Shown here one piece after another: positions 63,353 through 64,000 of a stretch of DNA of 64,000 nucleotides. Each line of letters opens with the position of its first letter. Position 1 is the first letter of the stretch. Both the position numbers and the translations under genes were made by a program. The notes below the pieces were generated by a model, which ran no database searches, was not told the origin of the DNA, and worked only from the letters and a program-made list of their open reading frames with translations. Origin of the DNA: Methanoregula formicica SMSP (GTDB lineage Archaea > Halobacteriota > Methanomicrobia > Methanomicrobiales > Methanospirillaceae); NCBI RefSeq assembly GCF_000327485.1, contig NC_019943.1, forward strand, positions 1,488,001 to 1,552,000, read 5' to 3'.

Positions 63353-63648
63353 GCCTTAGGAAAATTCTGTGCGATAACACATATAGATTGTGAAATATAT
63401 GCTGGGAAAAATCTGATTGTGATGCTGGGATTTTTTATGCCGGGAGCATTGGAAGCAATATTATGGTGAATCATATCCGTGATCACCGGATTTTTCCTTG
63501 TCGATATTTTGGAATAACAAGTATGGAGATGAAAAATACAAGACAGATTGTAATATCCGATACCGCTGATGACTGGGAGTTTGATCTTTTCTGTTAGGCT
63601 CTAGGATTTTTTTGACATCGGGCTCGCCATAAACATAATAATTGAGTA

Positions 63649-64000
63649 CTACGTTGTGACACTCCGAATCTCAAACTCCCTCATAATGCCGCAATCGAAC
63701 ACGATCCGATAACGACCTGGAATCCATCCCGTTGTCACAAACCGCCTTGGAGGTAATGTTTCCCCGGGTTTCAGGTACGAAATTTTGGGGAGCATCGGTG
63801 GGCCAACTTCAGGAAGATACTCCCATGTGCCGTTTTCATTCTGAAAGATGATCAGGTATGACGCACGGTTATTTGTACAGGTGAGCGTATCTGTGCCTTT
63901 GTTCACAACATAAAACTCGACAACCTCTCCCTGATTGTAGATATCCGAATCCATTATGATATAATCAGGATGGGTCGTATCGTTTGGCTGGGCTATCGTG
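63649..64000 (-). CDS. surface protein with Ig-like domain, N-terminus beyond the window
   Basis: The frame is open from the right edge to the TAG/TGA region at 63649. An internal ATG at 63954 exists, but the upstream codons (TIAQPNDTTHPDYI) continue the same protein, so the true start is outside. Visible blocks are GEVVEFYVVNKGTDTLTCTN, FQNENGTWEYLPEVGPPMLP, YLKPGETLPPRRFVTTGWIP and GRYRIVFDCGIMREFEIRSV, a beta-sandwich layout like Ig-like or BsuPI-type domains of exported proteins. A decayed relative lies at 61946. Confidence 0.65.
   Translation of the reverse strand, partial: TIAQPNDTTHPDYIIMDSDIYNQGEVVEFYVVNKGTDTLTCTNNRASYLIIFQNENGTWEYLPEVGPPMLPKISYLKPGETLPPRRFVTTGWIPGRYRIVFDCGIMREFEIRSVTT

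Overview
The window looks like a chromosome segment of a methanogenic euryarchaeon of the order Methanomicrobiales, probably Methanoregula-like. This is inferred from the proteasome ATPase PAN, an archaeal MBF1, an archaeal prepilin, the archaeal route into shikimate (ADH synthase plus DHQ synthase II), TATA-type promoters with short or absent leaders, and many lipoproteins with Thr/Pro-rich linkers. No rRNA, tRNA, CRISPR array or insertion sequence was recognised.

Positions 1-20171 are mostly ordinary chromosome with accessory genes. They hold PAN/MBF1 (divergent), a phosphate transporter with its PhoU-like partner, a Cache lipoprotein, a NERD protein whose ExK acid is replaced, an orphan phage tail-tube-like protein, a serine hydrolase, a NYN/LOTUS protein, a prepilin, HxlR, a tautomerase, a lipoprotein deaminase, a small sirohaem reductase-like protein and a CPBP protease. 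Three genes here are frameshifted: a lipoprotein, a CPBP-like protein and an aldo/keto reductase.

Positions 20800-38000 are a patterned accessory island. Four copies of a ~380-nt module (promoter, structured 5'UTR and, in three of them, a near-identical signal-peptide coding stretch) drive four different secreted proteins: two papain/C39-like cysteine proteases, a metzincin-type metalloprotease and an unrecognised protein. Each is followed by membrane-anchored or lipoprotein companions, two of which resemble chagasin-type (I42) protease inhibitors. Between the modules lie DinD/YgiT, three HEPN/nucleotidyltransferase toxin-antitoxin pairs and a truncated Phd-like antitoxin. A GC-rich dispersed repeat flanks nearly every unit. 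A fifth, diverged copy of the 5'UTR element sits upstream of the giant surface protein at 61537, with a compensatory base change in its stem. This regulon of secreted hydrolases under one RNA element is the best candidate for an undescribed system.

Positions 38200-47000 hold an RHS/YD-repeat surface protein with a possible immunity partner, a GC-rich gene-poor stretch, and a TPR protein broken by an in-frame TAA. Positions 47150-54968 are an eight-gene aromatic amino acid operon with mostly 4-nt overlaps: two ADH-synthase paralogs, DHQ synthase II, TyrA, PheA, EPSP synthase, a shikimate kinase-shikimate dehydrogenase fusion and chorismate synthase. DHQ dehydratase is not in it. Positions 55292-64000 encode exported proteins: a small lipoprotein, a ~1,900-residue PLC/PKD/LVIVD-repeat surface protein split by an in-frame TGA, a propeller lipoprotein, and a surface protein family present as one gene and one decayed copy.
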